Positions 8,222 to 18,201 of a DNA stretch of 64,000 bases are shown piece by piece. Numbering within the stretch: the stretch's first letter is position 1; each line of letters starts with the position of its first letter. The notes beneath the pieces were generated by a model. That model saw only the letters and a program-made list of their open reading frames with translations. It was not told the DNA's origin and made no database searches. The position numbers were made by a program, and so were the translations under genes. The DNA is taken from positions 62,001 to 126,000 of the forward strand of contig JAGDBO010000019.1 of the NCBI GenBank assembly GCA_017959005.1, written 5' to 3'. This DNA is from Bacteroidales bacterium. GTDB lineage: Bacteria > Bacteroidota > Bacteroidia > Bacteroidales > UBA932.

Positions 8222-10768
8222 TTATTCTTGTTCCTTTACTTCTTCATCTTCTGCAGCCTCCTGAGCCTTAAGGTCTTCACTCTTCGGAACCACACATACT
8301 GCAGCAATGCTGTCCGTCTCCTTGATGTTAATCAGTTTGACACCCTGTGTAGCTCTTCCGGCCACTTTAATTGTTGAGGCGGCAACCCTTATGGTAATGC
8401 CTGAACGGTTAATGATCATAAGGTCTTTGTCATCTGTAACAGCCTTAAGAGCAATCAGTTCTCCGGTCTTATCCGTAATGTTGATTGTCTTAACTCCCTT
8501 ACATCCGCGGCTGGTTATGCGGTAGTCATCCAGCATAGACCTCTTGCCGAATCCGTTCTCACTTACAACAAGGATTGTCTTCTCGTTGTTATCCGGTTCT
8601 ACACAAATCATACCGATAACCTCATTCTTATCTGAAATCTCAATACCGCGCACTCCCGTACCGGTTCTCCCGATGGATCTAACGGCAGTTTCATCAAACC
8701 TTACGCACTTGCCCTCCTTGGAAGCGAGCATGATATGGCTGTTACCGTCTGTAAGTATTGCCTCAATGAGCTCGTCACCCTCTCTAACGTTAACGGCAAT
8801 CACACCGTTTGTTCTAGGACGTGAGTAAGCCTCAAGTGTAGTCTTCTTAACAACGCCCTTCTTGGTTGCAAGAACAACGTAGTGGTTGTTGACATACTCC
8901 TCATCCTTGAGGGTAGGAACGTTTATGTATGCACAAACGCTCTCACCCTGAGCAATGCTGAGCACGTTCTGAATTGCTCTTCCCTTGTTGACTTTGCTTC
9001 CCTCAGGAATCTGGTAAACCTTAAGCCAGAAGCACTTACCGGAGTTGGTAAAGAAGAGCATAGTGCTGTGCATATTGGCAACATATATGTGCTCAATGAA
9101 GTCTTCATCTCTTGTGCTGCTGCCCTTGCTTCCCTTACCTCCGCGGTTCTGCAGACGGTACTCAACCAGAGGAGTTCTCTTAATGTAACCCAGGTGTGAT
9201 ATTGTAATCACAACATCGTCATCTGCAATTGTATCCTCGTAATTAAACTCACTCTCAGAAGGTTGGATCTGAGTCTTTCTCTCATCTCCAAATCTCTTCT
9301 TAACGTCCAGAAGTTCCTCTTTAATTATATTCATCTGAAGCTCAAGGCTTCCGAGTATCTCCTCAATCTTTTTGATGAGAGCAAGAAGTTCATCAAGTTC
9401 ATCAGAGATCTTCTTCTTCTCCATTCTGGCCAGCTGACGCAGACGGATCTCAACAATGCTGGATGCCTGAATATCATCCAGTCCAAAGCGCTCGCAGAGA
9501 GTCTTCTTTGCCTGATCTACGGTGTCAGACTCTCTGATAATCTTAATTACCTCGTCTACATTATCCAGCGCAATCAACAGACCCTTAAGGATATGCACTC
9601 TGTCCTTGGCCTTCTTCAGATCAAAGTTCAGACGTCTCAGTACAACTTCATGTCTGTGACGGACGTAGTACTTGATTATATCCTTGAGAGTAAGCTGTCT
9701 AGGGCGGCCGTCTACCAGTGCGACGCTATTTACAGGGAAGCTGCTCTGAAGTTCCGTATGCTTGTACAGGTTGTTCAGAACTACCTGAGATACAGCGCCT
9801 ATCTTGAGTTTAACCACCAGACGCATTCCGCTGCGGCGGTCACTCTCGTCATTGACGTAAACAATATCCTCTATCTTTTTGGTCTCTGCAAGAAGCGATA
9901 TCTGCTTGAGCAACTCGTTCTTGTTCACCATGTAAGGGATCTCTTTTATCACGATGGTCTCCCTACCGCTCTTCTCGTTCACCTCAATATCAGTGGTACC
10001 TCTTACCACCACTCTGCCCTTTCCCGTCTCGTAGGCATCCTTAATTCCCTGCAGACCCAGGATTGTTCCACCTGTCGGGAAATCAGGACCTTTGATGTAC
10101 TGCATCAGCTCGTCCGTGGTGATGTCGTTGTTATCTATGTAGGCAATGATACCGTCACAAACCTCGTTCAGATTGTGAGGCGGCATGTTGGTTGCCATAC
10201 CCACAGCAATACCGTTGGTGCCGTTGAGAAGAAGGAGAGGCAGTTTTGCAGGCAGCACGGTCGGCTCCATGTGCTCACCGTCAAAATTCGGTACAAAATC
10301 TACCGTATCCTTATCCAGATCTTTGAGGACCTCCTCTCCGTGAGGAGTTAGTTTAACCTCCGTATATCTCTGAGCTGCAGGAGGATCACCGCCAACAGAA
10401 CCAAAGTTTCCCTGTCCGAACACCAGAGTGTAGCGCATGCTCCAACTCTGAGCCATTCTCACCATTGCGTCATAAACGCTGGCGTCACCGTGTGGGTGGA
10501 ACTTACCGAGCACATCACCAACAACACGGGCGGACTTTTTTGTCTGACCTCCCGATGTGATATTGAGCTCCTTACCCATATCGTATAAAATCCTGCGATG
10601 AACAGGCTTCAGACCGTCTCTTACATCAGGAAGAGCTCTCGCCACAATCACACTCATAGAATAATCTATGTATGCGGTTTTCATCTGATCCTCAATGTTT
10701 ATCTTTTGGATCAGTCCGTCTCCCTCCTGCGGTACCTGAGTACCATTCAAATCCTTAATTTCATCCAT
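8222..10768 (-). CDS. gyrA: DNA gyrase subunit A
   Basis: 848 residues, full length. The catalytic tyrosine is Tyr135 ([10 protein letters not shown]). The breakage-reunion domain fills the first ~500 residues. The C-terminal DNA-wrapping beta-pinwheel includes the gyrase-specific GyrA box (QNRGGKG), which separates it from ParC, and an acidic tail ends the protein. It forms A2B2 gyrase with GyrB, encoded at 54.2 kb. In the quinolone-determining region ([10 protein letters not shown]) Ala96 occupies the place of E. coli Ser83, while Asp100 (E. coli Asp87) is kept. A good promoter precedes the gene and a TPR gene follows it. Confidence 0.97.
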   Translation of the reverse strand: MDEIKDLNGTQVPQEGDGLIQKINIEDQMKTAYIDYSMSVIVARALPDVRDGLKPVHRRILYDMGKELNITSGGQTKKSARVVGDVLGKFHPHGDASVYDAMVRMAQSWSMRYTLVFGQGNFGSVGGDPPAAQRYTEVKLTPHGEEVLKDLDKDTVDFVPNFDGEHMEPTVLPAKLPLLLLNGTNGIAVGMATNMPPHNLNEVCDGIIAYIDNNDITTDELMQYIKGPDFPTGGTILGLQGIKDAYETGKGRVVVRGTTDIEVNEKSGRETIVIKEIPYMVNKNELLKQISLLAETKKIEDIVYVNDESDRRSGMRLVVKLKIGAVSQVVLNNLYKHTELQSSFPVNSVALVDGRPRQLTLKDIIKYYVRHRHEVVLRRLNFDLKKAKDRVHILKGLLIALDNVDEVIKIIRESDTVDQAKKTLCERFGLDDIQASSIVEIRLRQLARMEKKKISDELDELLALIKKIEEILGSLELQMNIIKEELLDVKKRFGDERKTQIQPSESEFNYEDTIADDDVVITISHLGYIKRTPLVEYRLQNRGGKGSKGSSTRDEDFIEHIYVANMHSTMLFFTNSGKCFWLKVYQIPEGSKVNKGRAIQNVLSIAQGESVCAYINVPTLKDEEYVNNHYVVLATKKGVVKKTTLEAYSRPRTNGVIAVNVREGDELIEAILTDGNSHIMLASKEGKCVRFDETAVRSIGRTGTGVRGIEISDKNEVIGMICVEPDNNEKTILVVSENGFGKRSMLDDYRITSRGCKGVKTINITDKTGELIALKAVTDDKDLMIINRSGITIRVAASTIKVAGRATQGVKLINIKETDSIAAVCVVPKSEDLKAQEAAEDEEVKEQE

Positions 10769-10792
10769 CTTTTTCTTCTTTCATTTAACCTT

Positions 10793-10824
10793 CAAATTTA
10801 CGTATTTTTTCTAAGATAGACAAA
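10793..10824 (-). promoter_or_regulatory. Promoter of gyrA
   Basis: On the minus strand TTTG (10821-10824), 20 bases and TAAATTTG (10793-10800) form an excellent match to the Bacteroidota consensus. The leader to the start codon is about 20 bases. Confidence 0.75.
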
Positions 10825-10838
10825 GAAATACCCTTTTA

Positions 10839-10870
10839 TTTGGGTCTGAAATGAATAATTCGTAACTTGT
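10839..10870 (+). promoter_or_regulatory. Possible promoter of clpC
   Basis: TTTG (10839-10842), a 20-base spacer and TAACTTGT (10863-10870), the latter an imperfect -7 box. It is the best candidate ahead of clpC and diverges from the gyrA promoter. No HrcA/CIRCE-type inverted repeat was seen. Confidence 0.4.
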
Positions 10871-10894
10871 GGCCGATTATAACTAAGCGGCGCA

Positions 10895-13441
10895 ATGTAT
10901 ATAGAAATACCGGAAATACTCAACGCCATTATTGCCTATGCAAAAGAGGAGGCAATGAGGCTAGGAAGCTATGTTCTTACGACAGACCATCTTGTGCTTG
11001 GTATGATAAGACATTCGGACAATGCGGCAATCTCACGCCTTATTGAACTGGGTATAGATATCCAGGATATGAAGCGGGTTATTGAGGGGGTAATAGGAAG
11101 AGACCAGCCGGTTCCGGAGTCCAAGTCTGATGAGATAGCCCTTTCAACAGCAAGCAGCAACGCACTTAAAATCATGTACTTGGAAGCAAGAAGCGTAAAG
11201 GCCGCAGCCCCAAGTTCCATACATCTTCTGCTTGCCATTATGAGGAGCCGCACCTCCGCCGCAATAGATTACCTCCACGTACAGGGTATCCACTACTCCA
11301 CCGTAAAGAACTTCGGAGTAGAGGATAACAATGAGGAGACCCCTACCCAGGAGGCACCGAATCAGCAACTTGATACAGGAAACATAATGAACCGGGAGAG
11401 TTCTGAAGAGGAGGAACCGGATACCAGAAGAGCCACAGAATTGGATTCAACCCCTTCATCCGAGCCGGCTTTGCAGAGGACACCCTCCAGAACACCGGTT
11501 TTGGACTCCTTTGGTTTTGATCTTACAAAGGCCGCAGCGGCAAACGAGTTGGACCCGGTAGTGGGCAGAGATAAAGAGATTGAGAGAGTTGCACAGATTC
11601 TGGGGCGCAGAAAAAAGAACAACCCTATACTCATCGGGGAGCCGGGAGTTGGTAAGAGTGCCATTGCAGAAGGACTTGCAAACAAGATTGCTGCAAAGGA
11701 GGTACCATACTCATTATCAGATAAAAGGATTATATCACTGGATATCGGCAGCATAGTTGCCGGCACAAAATACAGAGGTCAGTTTGAGGAGAGAATGAAG
11801 TCCATTCTGAACGAACTCAAGAAAAATGATGATGTGATTCTCTTCATAGACGAGCTGCACACCCTGGTTGGTGCGGGCGGCGCTTCCGGTTCTCTTGATG
11901 CCGCCAATATGCTCAAGCCGGCGCTGGCAAGAGGTGAAATTCAGTGCATTGGAGCTACCACCCTGGATGAGTTCAGAGAGGTGATTGAGAAGGACGGTGC
12001 ATTGGAAAGAAGATTCCAGAAGGTGATGGTTGAGCCAACGGATTTTGACAAGACACTGCTCATTCTTCAGAACATAAAGCCCAGGTATGAAGCACACCAT
12101 AACGTCTCATACACAGACGAGGCGCTCAAGTGCTGTATATCCCTGAGCCAGAGATACATATCAGACAGATGTCTGCCGGATAAGGCGGTAGATATTATGG
12201 ATGAGGCGGGAAGCCGCGCCCATATCAAACACCTTAAAGTTCCAAAGAACATCAGCGAACTGGAAAGCGCCCTCTCCGTTCTTAGGACGGAAAAGAGCAA
12301 AGCCGTTAGAGACAAGGACTTTAAGAAGGGCTCTATGCTGCGTGATGTTATCAAACTCAAAGAGGAGGAGTTGGAGGCGGCTCGCAAAAAGTGGAAAGTT
12401 AAGATTGAGGGCAACCCGGTAATCGTTGATAAAGAGGATATTGAGGCGGTTCTGAGTATGACCACCAAGATTCCTATTCAAAAGCTTGCACAGAGCGAGA
12501 GCAACCGCCTTATGAATATGAGCAAGACTCTGAAGGAGAGCGTGATTGGGCAAGATGAAGCAATTGAGAAGGTTACAAGGGCTATACTCCGCAACCGCGC
12601 CGGGTTGAAAGACCCTAATAAACCTATCGGGACATTCCTCTTCTTGGGCCCTACCGGAGTTGGTAAGACACAGCTTGCCAAAGTGCTGGCCAGCAACCTC
12701 TTTGACACGGAAGATGCACTCATCAGAATAGATATGAGCGAGTTTATGGAGAAGTTCTCCGTTAGCCGTCTGATTGGTGCGCCTCCCGGCTATGTTGGTT
12801 ATAATGAGGGGGGGGAGCTCTCTGAGAAGGTCAGAAGAAAACCATACAGCGTGGTACTTTTGGACGAGGTTGAGAAGGCCCATCCGGACATCTTCAACCT
12901 GCTGCTGCAAGTGCTTGACGAGGGCCGTCTTACAGACAGCAACGGACGCAACATAGACTTCCGCAACACCATCCTCATTCTTACCTCCAACACCGGCACC
13001 AAGGAACTCAAGGACTTTGGAAGCGGAGTTGGTTATGCAACTGCCACCAAACTGGATGTTCAGAGCAAGAATAAGAGCATAATAGACAAGGCAATAAAGA
13101 AGACCTTCTCACCTGAGTTCCTCAACCGTCTGGACGAGCAGATTCTCTTCAACCCTCTCACTAAGGAGGATATTGAGAAGATCATAGATATTGAACTCAA
13201 GGGAGTTTACCGCAGAGTTGAGCAGATTGGTTTCAAACTCAAGGTCTCTTCAGCCGCCAAGAAGTTTGTTGCTCAGGCCGGATATGACCCTCAGTACGGT
13301 GCAAGACCTCTCAAGAGAGCTATCCAGAAACTGATAGAAGACCCTGTTTCAGAAGCTATTATCTCCAACAAGGTAAAACCAGGTGAGACAATTGAAGTAA
13401 CCTGCACCGCCGGCAAGATTTCCATAAAGGAAAAGAAGTAG
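10895..13441 (+). CDS. clpC: Clp protease ATPase subunit ClpC
   Basis: 848 residues. Order: two N-terminal Clp_N repeats (about 1-140), a charged linker (145-205), AAA+ domain 1 with Walker A GEPGVGKS at about 248-255, a middle region with a UVR-like coiled segment (about 435-510), AAA+ domain 2 with Walker A GPTGVGKT, then the Clp D2-small domain. The UVR segment between the ATPase domains marks ClpC rather than ClpB. It unfolds substrates for ClpP in the cytoplasm; no clpP is in the window. The final residues are Lys-rich. A bidirectional terminator follows. Confidence 0.94.
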   Translation: MYIEIPEILNAIIAYAKEEAMRLGSYVLTTDHLVLGMIRHSDNAAISRLIELGIDIQDMKRVIEGVIGRDQPVPESKSDEIALSTASSNALKIMYLEARSVKAAAPSSIHLLLAIMRSRTSAAIDYLHVQGIHYSTVKNFGVEDNNEETPTQEAPNQQLDTGNIMNRESSEEEEPDTRRATELDSTPSSEPALQRTPSRTPVLDSFGFDLTKAAAANELDPVVGRDKEIERVAQILGRRKKNNPILIGEPGVGKSAIAEGLANKIAAKEVPYSLSDKRIISLDIGSIVAGTKYRGQFEERMKSILNELKKNDDVILFIDELHTLVGAGGASGSLDAANMLKPALARGEIQCIGATTLDEFREVIEKDGALERRFQKVMVEPTDFDKTLLILQNIKPRYEAHHNVSYTDEALKCCISLSQRYISDRCLPDKAVDIMDEAGSRAHIKHLKVPKNISELESALSVLRTEKSKAVRDKDFKKGSMLRDVIKLKEEELEAARKKWKVKIEGNPVIVDKEDIEAVLSMTTKIPIQKLAQSESNRLMNMSKTLKESVIGQDEAIEKVTRAILRNRAGLKDPNKPIGTFLFLGPTGVGKTQLAKVLASNLFDTEDALIRIDMSEFMEKFSVSRLIGAPPGYVGYNEGGELSEKVRRKPYSVVLLDEVEKAHPDIFNLLLQVLDEGRLTDSNGRNIDFRNTILILTSNTGTKELKDFGSGVGYATATKLDVQSKNKSIIDKAIKKTFSPEFLNRLDEQILFNPLTKEDIEKIIDIELKGVYRRVEQIGFKLKVSSAAKKFVAQAGYDPQYGARPLKRAIQKLIEDPVSEAIISNKVKPGETIEVTCTAGKISIKEKK

Positions 13442-13478
13442 AGAGAAAAAAGGATAGAACAAGGTATAAACACAAAAA

Positions 13479-13500
13479 GGAAGACCATGTCTTCCTTTTT
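13479..13500 (+). terminator. Bidirectional terminator between clpC and tRNA-Lys
   Basis: Seven-bp stem GGAAGAC/GTCTTCC with a CAT loop, flanked by five A on the left and five T on the right. It can end clpC on the plus strand and the tRNA-Lys transcript on the minus strand. Confidence 0.8.
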
Positions 13501-13501
13501 G

Positions 13502-13574
13502 TGACCCGCTCGGGGCTCGAACCCGAGACCCCAACATTAAAAGTGTTGTGCTCTACCAACTGAGCTAGCGGATC
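13502..13574 (-). tRNA. tRNA-Lys (anticodon UUU)
   Basis: Cloverleaf read on the minus strand: acceptor GATCCGC pairs with GCGGGTC, the D arm contains AGCTCAGTTGGTAGAGC, the anticodon loop is CTTTTAA in a CAACA/TGTTG stem, and the T arm contains GGTTCGAGCC. It is 73 bases without an encoded CCA. Confidence 0.95.
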
Positions 13575-13624
13575 AAACAACCAACGGCTGTTAGGGCTGC
13601 AAAAGTATAGATTTATATTTTCTT

Positions 13625-14455
13625 ATGCAAATTTTCTTTCCAGAGAGCATTGAGGAGTTCCTAAGGGCTAATTCCATCCCCTTTCACCGCCGTGGAAACA
13701 CTATAACTTTTGACGCCCCAAACCATCCGACACTGATACTCGTTCCCCTCTCTGAATCTGCCGCAAACTCAACCCCTACCGGATTAGGCAACACCCTTTA
13801 TTTGTATGAAGACCGCTGGAGAAGCAACCCACAGATAACGGGTAAAAGACTGTTGGCACATCTTGGTCATTTTCAGAGGATTCACGCCCGTCTGTGCAAG
13901 GTCATAACGCTGGAAAACTGCAAGAGGTTCTCAATAACCCCCACTCAGTTTAAGGAAAAGGTGCGCACATTCCTCAACAAATATCACCCTTACGGCTATC
14001 TTAAGTGTGATTTCCCATACGCACTAACATACAAGGAGAGTATTGTTGCAGCAGGCTCATTCTCAACCACCAGGAAGGGAGCATTTGAGTGGACCCGTCA
14101 CGCCACCCTGCCGGAGGTAAGGATTCCGGGAGGTATGGGCAAAGCGCTGAAGGCCTTTGTCCAAAACCGCAAAAAGGAGGGAACACTCACCTTTGAAGTA
14201 ATGAGTTACTCAGACAACGAATGGAGCAACGGAGAGGTTTATAAAACACTGGGTTTCACAGAGGAAGAGGGCCTTCCGCCTATAACCTACCACGTAGATT
14301 CAAGCAACTTCCAACGCCTCAACTACCGCCGGTGGCAACAGGCTATAGGTAAATCAGCAACAGAGGATCAGAAGGGAATTAATGGTAATGCTTTCATCAC
14401 AATAAAGAACAGAGGGAGCAGGAAGTGGAAAAAATACTTTAACTTTACGGTATGA
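13625..14455 (+). CDS. Conserved Bacteroidales hypothetical protein
   Basis: 276 residues, no signal peptide or membrane segment. It resembles a family I know only as conserved hypothetical in Bacteroidales: an N-terminal ~80-residue part with YEDRW, a central part with HPYGYLKCDFPYAL, and a C-terminal part with IPGGMGKALKAF and MSYSDNEWSNGEVYKTLGF. The last signature also appears in phage-encoded proteins and recalls an acetyltransferase-like fold, but that is a guess. The stop overlaps the start of the purine permease gene by 4 bases, so the two are translationally coupled. No function is assigned. Confidence 0.75.
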   Translation: MQIFFPESIEEFLRANSIPFHRRGNTITFDAPNHPTLILVPLSESAANSTPTGLGNTLYLYEDRWRSNPQITGKRLLAHLGHFQRIHARLCKVITLENCKRFSITPTQFKEKVRTFLNKYHPYGYLKCDFPYALTYKESIVAAGSFSTTRKGAFEWTRHATLPEVRIPGGMGKALKAFVQNRKKEGTLTFEVMSYSDNEWSNGEVYKTLGFTEEEGLPPITYHVDSSNFQRLNYRRWQQAIGKSATEDQKGINGNAFITIKNRGSRKWKKYFNFTV

Positions 14456-15765
14456 AAGAGAGACTGTTAGCACTTACCGGCTTTGATAAGTCACAAAACA
14501 ATATTCGCACGGAGTTGCTGGGCGGCCTAACCACCTTTGTAACCATGTGCTATGTACTCGTAGTAAACCCTGCAATCTTAAGCGGTTGCGGAATGGACAA
14601 AGAGACTGTCTTCTTTGCTACCGCCATCACCGCTACACTGGCAACATTGATAATGGCCTTCTGGGGAAAGAAACCGTTTGCTTATGCTCCTGATATTGCT
14701 GTAATTGCACTCTTTGCATTTACTATTGTAAGTCAGATGGGACACTCCTGGCAGACCGCACTTGCAGTTATGTTGGTAGTTGGAGTTGCCTACACTTTGA
14801 TTGTACTGCTCAACATCCAGAAGTATATACTTAAGGCAGTACCGGAAAACTTCAAACACGCAATTCCTGTTGGAGTGGGAATCTTTATTGCCTTTATAGG
14901 ATTGGAGAACTCCGGCCTCATTGTTGGAAACAAGGATACACTGGTAACCCTCTCCCCTTTCAACAACAAAAACATAATTGCATACATTGGTATAATCCTC
15001 AGTGCCATATTGCTTTACAAAAAAGTACGCGGAGGGCTGTTCATAAGTATAATTGTCTGCACCATAATTGGTATCCCTATGGGTGTGACAACCATTCCGG
15101 AGAACTTTACACTTATCTCTCTGCCCTCTCACGTAGAGCCAACCGCCAAGTTTTTGGACTTCTCCCATCTGCTGGATACAGATCTGATTATACTGATGTT
15201 CACACTGCTTCTCATCTGCATATTCGATACAATGGGAACTCTTCTTGGGCTTGCGGAAAAGACTGGCATTAAGAATATTACAAAGGATACTAAGACCGTT
15301 AAGGTGGGCTTTTTAAGCGCCTCAATTTCTACGGCAATAGGTTCTCTTTTAGGAACCGGAGCACTGTGTGCCTTCTCAGAGAGCGCATCAGGAATTGCAG
15401 AGGGCGGAAGAACCGGACTTACCGCATTAACCACTGCCATTCTCTTCCTTTTGGCACTCTTCCTCGCTCCTCTATTTTTGATTATCCCAATGACTGCAAC
15501 CACCGGAGCACTTGTAATGGTGGGAGTTATGATGATGGGACAGGCCAAAAAGATAGACTTTTCAGACTACACGGAGGCACTGCCGGCATTCATCACGGTA
15601 ATTATGATACCGCTCGCATACTCTATAGGTGAGGGACTTATGATTGGTCTGCTTACCTACGTTGTAATTAAATTGATTAGCGGAAAATTTAAGGACCTCA
15701 ATATTGCAATCTGCATTCTTGCGGCATTGATTGCGGCAAAGTACGTTATAGCTTACCTGTCCTAA
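14452..15765 (+). CDS. NCS2-family purine permease (AzgA/PbuG-like)
   Basis: 437 residues with about 12-13 hydrophobic segments. Family signatures are GGLTTFVTMCYVLVVNP near residues 24-40, FDTMGTLLGLAEKTG in the middle and a conserved SESASGIAEGGRTGL loop. The AzgA-like branch takes up adenine, guanine or hypoxanthine by proton symport at the inner membrane. It is translationally coupled to the preceding hypothetical gene through an ATGA overlap. Its stop codon abuts the stop of the convergent glycosyltransferase gene with no spacer, so no separate terminator fits between them. Confidence 0.88.
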   Translation: MKERLLALTGFDKSQNNIRTELLGGLTTFVTMCYVLVVNPAILSGCGMDKETVFFATAITATLATLIMAFWGKKPFAYAPDIAVIALFAFTIVSQMGHSWQTALAVMLVVGVAYTLIVLLNIQKYILKAVPENFKHAIPVGVGIFIAFIGLENSGLIVGNKDTLVTLSPFNNKNIIAYIGIILSAILLYKKVRGGLFISIIVCTIIGIPMGVTTIPENFTLISLPSHVEPTAKFLDFSHLLDTDLIILMFTLLLICIFDTMGTLLGLAEKTGIKNITKDTKTVKVGFLSASISTAIGSLLGTGALCAFSESASGIAEGGRTGLTALTTAILFLLALFLAPLFLIIPMTATTGALVMVGVMMMGQAKKIDFSDYTEALPAFITVIMIPLAYSIGEGLMIGLLTYVVIKLISGKFKDLNIAICILAALIAAKYVIAYLS

Positions 15766-16716
15766 CTAGCTCTTTTTCAGATAGACCAGAATTGAACGCC
15801 AGAAGGAGCCGTAAAAGATAACAGAGGGGTCCGCCTTCAGTGTTACCCGGAGTCTCTTCAGGTACTCACCCTTTGCAAGTTTAGCAGTATGACGCAGAAC
15901 TTTCAGAAGAAAGAGTCTCTTAGCACCCTTAATGTAGTGCTTGCTTTTCTGCAATTTATCTATAAAACGGAGACGTGTATTGAGTGATGATTCCTGGAAA
16001 CTTATCTGCTTTTGAATATCTTCAGAACGGCTTACGCTCTCCTGCAAATCTCTATAAGCCAATGACTTTACTCTGCAACCATAAAACTTACCATACTGAG
16101 AGAGGAATAGCCAGAGAGGAAGATCCTGAGTGGAATCCTCCACAGTTGCAAACTCTTCCAGATACTTTTGCAAAAAGTCAGTTCTGTAGGTTGCCCCGCC
16201 CGCAACAATGGTGTTGTTTTTAACGAGCAGGCTTTTTGTACTGATGTTCAGATCTTTGTAGCAGCCACAGCTTTGAGGGGAAGGATTGAGTTCATTAAAT
16301 TTTGCTCTGGCTAAGGCAAGGTCTTCCTTCTCGTTGATTAGGAAGAAACCGCTGGTTGCAACCTGCGCTTTTTCCTCGTTTTCCAGGAAAGAGATTTGCC
16401 TGGAAAGGAAATTCTCGTCTGCAAGAATGTCATCACAATCTATCTGAGAGATATATTTAACTCCCATATCCAGAGCATGTTTCAGGCAGTAAAGGTAGTT
16501 GCCTACAACTCCTCTGTGCTCTCCGTCTGTTATATCTTCTACATTACTGTAACGCTCTGCGTAGGTGCGACAGAGGACGGCGCTGGAATCTGTGGAGCAG
16601 TCATCTGAGAGTATTACAACAAAGGGAAAGGAACACTTTTGTGTAAGCACGCTCTGAAGGCAGGCGTCAAAATAATTCTCTTTGTTATAAACTGTTATGA
16701 TTATTGCGCTTTCCAT
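15766..16716 (-). CDS. Family 2 glycosyltransferase
   Basis: 316 residues. The N-terminal GT-A fold shows SAIIITVYNKENYFDACL, SDDCSTDSS and the metal-binding SQIDCDDIL. The C-terminal third is basic and lacks transmembrane segments. It transfers a sugar from a nucleotide donor, most likely onto a lipid-linked glycan on the cytoplasmic face. Its start overlaps the end of the flippase gene by 16 bases, so the two belong to one surface-polysaccharide unit. Donor and acceptor are unknown. Confidence 0.88.
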   Translation of the reverse strand: MESAIIITVYNKENYFDACLQSVLTQKCSFPFVVILSDDCSTDSSAVLCRTYAERYSNVEDITDGEHRGVVGNYLYCLKHALDMGVKYISQIDCDDILADENFLSRQISFLENEEKAQVATSGFFLINEKEDLALARAKFNELNPSPQSCGCYKDLNISTKSLLVKNNTIVAGGATYRTDFLQKYLEEFATVEDSTQDLPLWLFLSQYGKFYGCRVKSLAYRDLQESVSRSEDIQKQISFQESSLNTRLRFIDKLQKSKHYIKGAKRLFLLKVLRHTAKLAKGEYLKRLRVTLKADPSVIFYGSFWRSILVYLKKS

Positions 16717-18188
16717 ACGGATATGAGGTTCTTAATCTCATCTATCTCCTTGCGTGGGAAGAGTTTATAAACAATCAGCATTACAAGAGCGCCAAGCAGT
16801 GTGGCAACTGCAACAGCAGCAAGGTTTGTCCAGGTAATGTCATACCATCCCAGAGTTTTGCAGAGATAGACAAAAAGAGCTGCAATAATTCCCATAAAGA
16901 TTGAGACCATAAATCCAATCAGGAACATAGGAACCAAATCCGTCAGTTGCTCTCTTGTGGTGTAGCCAATGCTCTTTCCTGAGAAATAGGCATTTATAAT
17001 GAGCGTAAGTATTGAGGCGGCCACCATTCCCCATAGCAGAATGTTAAGGCTCTTAAAGAGAATTCCTATTACAATTGATACTGCCATCAAAACTTTCTTC
17101 AGAATATCCAGCGTTAGGTAGAGACGCATCTTAGCCTTCACCTGAAGTATGTTCTGATAGAGGTAATGGGCTGGGTAAAAAGCTCCTGCAAGAACGGCAA
17201 TGGAGAGAATGTTTGCAGCCGGCGCCCACTTTTCTCCGACCAGTCCAATAATCAGAGGATAGGAAACTGCAGAGAGCCAGAAGGCAAGCAGTACGGAGAC
17301 AGCCATTGTAACCTTTAGAATGGTTCTGAAGGCGTTCTTAAGACGCGTGTCATCATCCTGCACTTTGGAGAGCACAGGAAAACTCACTCTCTGAACCACT
17401 TGTGAGAGATTATTGGAGGTGACGTTGCTGAACTTCTCTGCACTGGTGTACTGGCCTAAGGTTGCAGTTCCAAAGCCCTTACCTATTACCGGGAAGTAGA
17501 TATTTCTGAAAAGCGTATCCAAAAGTCCCGTTACCAAGACATTTGAACCGTAGGAGAATAGTTCTTTGAAACTCTGCTTTGAGAAGTTGAAACTCATTCT
17601 CCAACGCCCTATTATCCACAGCATTACAGTGTTTACCAACTGCTTGGAGAGTTGCTGAAAAACAAGGCTCCACACTCCGTATCCCTTAAAGGCCATCCAG
17701 ATACCTACAACTCCGCTTGCTACGGATGAAGTGAGTGAGCACTTTGTAAGACTCTTAAAGTCTACGTTCTTTACAAGCAATACTCTCTGAATGATAGATA
17801 CTGCATTAATTATCAGAACAAAAGAGAGTACCCTAAGCAGCACCTTAAGTTGCGGCTCATCAAAGTATGAGGCAACCAGCGGAGCTGCCAGTTGAAGTAT
17901 TGCAAAGCAGACGAGACTTATAACAAGGTTGGTGACAAAAGTGGTGGAGAGATCCTTTTCAGTTGGGTTGGGTTTCTTAATTATTGCAGCGGAGAAACCG
18001 TTATCTATCAGAGAGATAGATATTGCAATAAAGATTGCCAAATCCCCTATCAATCCATACTCCTTTGGGGAGAGGAACCATCTCTGGAGCACAAAGGCAA
18101 CAATAAAGGTGACCGCCAAAGATGAGAGGTTCTCAATGAACCCCCACCTTGCGCCCTTCACAGCTGTATGCTTCAGATTATCTGCCAC
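16701..18188 (-). CDS. Polysaccharide flippase (Wzx-like, MOP superfamily)
   Basis: 495 residues with about 12-14 hydrophobic segments and the N-terminal NLKHTAVKGARWGFIENL typical of oligosaccharide flippases. The start appears to be a GTG: no ATG lies at the right place, and the codon follows the talC stop after 13 bases. Members move undecaprenyl-linked oligosaccharides to the periplasmic side. It sits between talC and a glycosyltransferase in one transcription unit. No polymerase or other glycan genes are nearby, so this is a small satellite locus rather than a full capsule cluster. Confidence 0.88.
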   Translation of the reverse strand: MADNLKHTAVKGARWGFIENLSSLAVTFIVAFVLQRWFLSPKEYGLIGDLAIFIAISISLIDNGFSAAIIKKPNPTEKDLSTTFVTNLVISLVCFAILQLAAPLVASYFDEPQLKVLLRVLSFVLIINAVSIIQRVLLVKNVDFKSLTKCSLTSSVASGVVGIWMAFKGYGVWSLVFQQLSKQLVNTVMLWIIGRWRMSFNFSKQSFKELFSYGSNVLVTGLLDTLFRNIYFPVIGKGFGTATLGQYTSAEKFSNVTSNNLSQVVQRVSFPVLSKVQDDDTRLKNAFRTILKVTMAVSVLLAFWLSAVSYPLIIGLVGEKWAPAANILSIAVLAGAFYPAHYLYQNILQVKAKMRLYLTLDILKKVLMAVSIVIGILFKSLNILLWGMVAASILTLIINAYFSGKSIGYTTREQLTDLVPMFLIGFMVSIFMGIIAALFVYLCKTLGWYDITWTNLAAVAVATLLGALVMLIVYKLFPRKEIDEIKNLISVWKAQ

Positions 18189-18201
18189 TTTTATGCCCGT
18201 A

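Noticed and set aside
9263-10351. 362-residue plus-strand frame
   Set aside because: Antisense to gyrA, with no protein family pattern.
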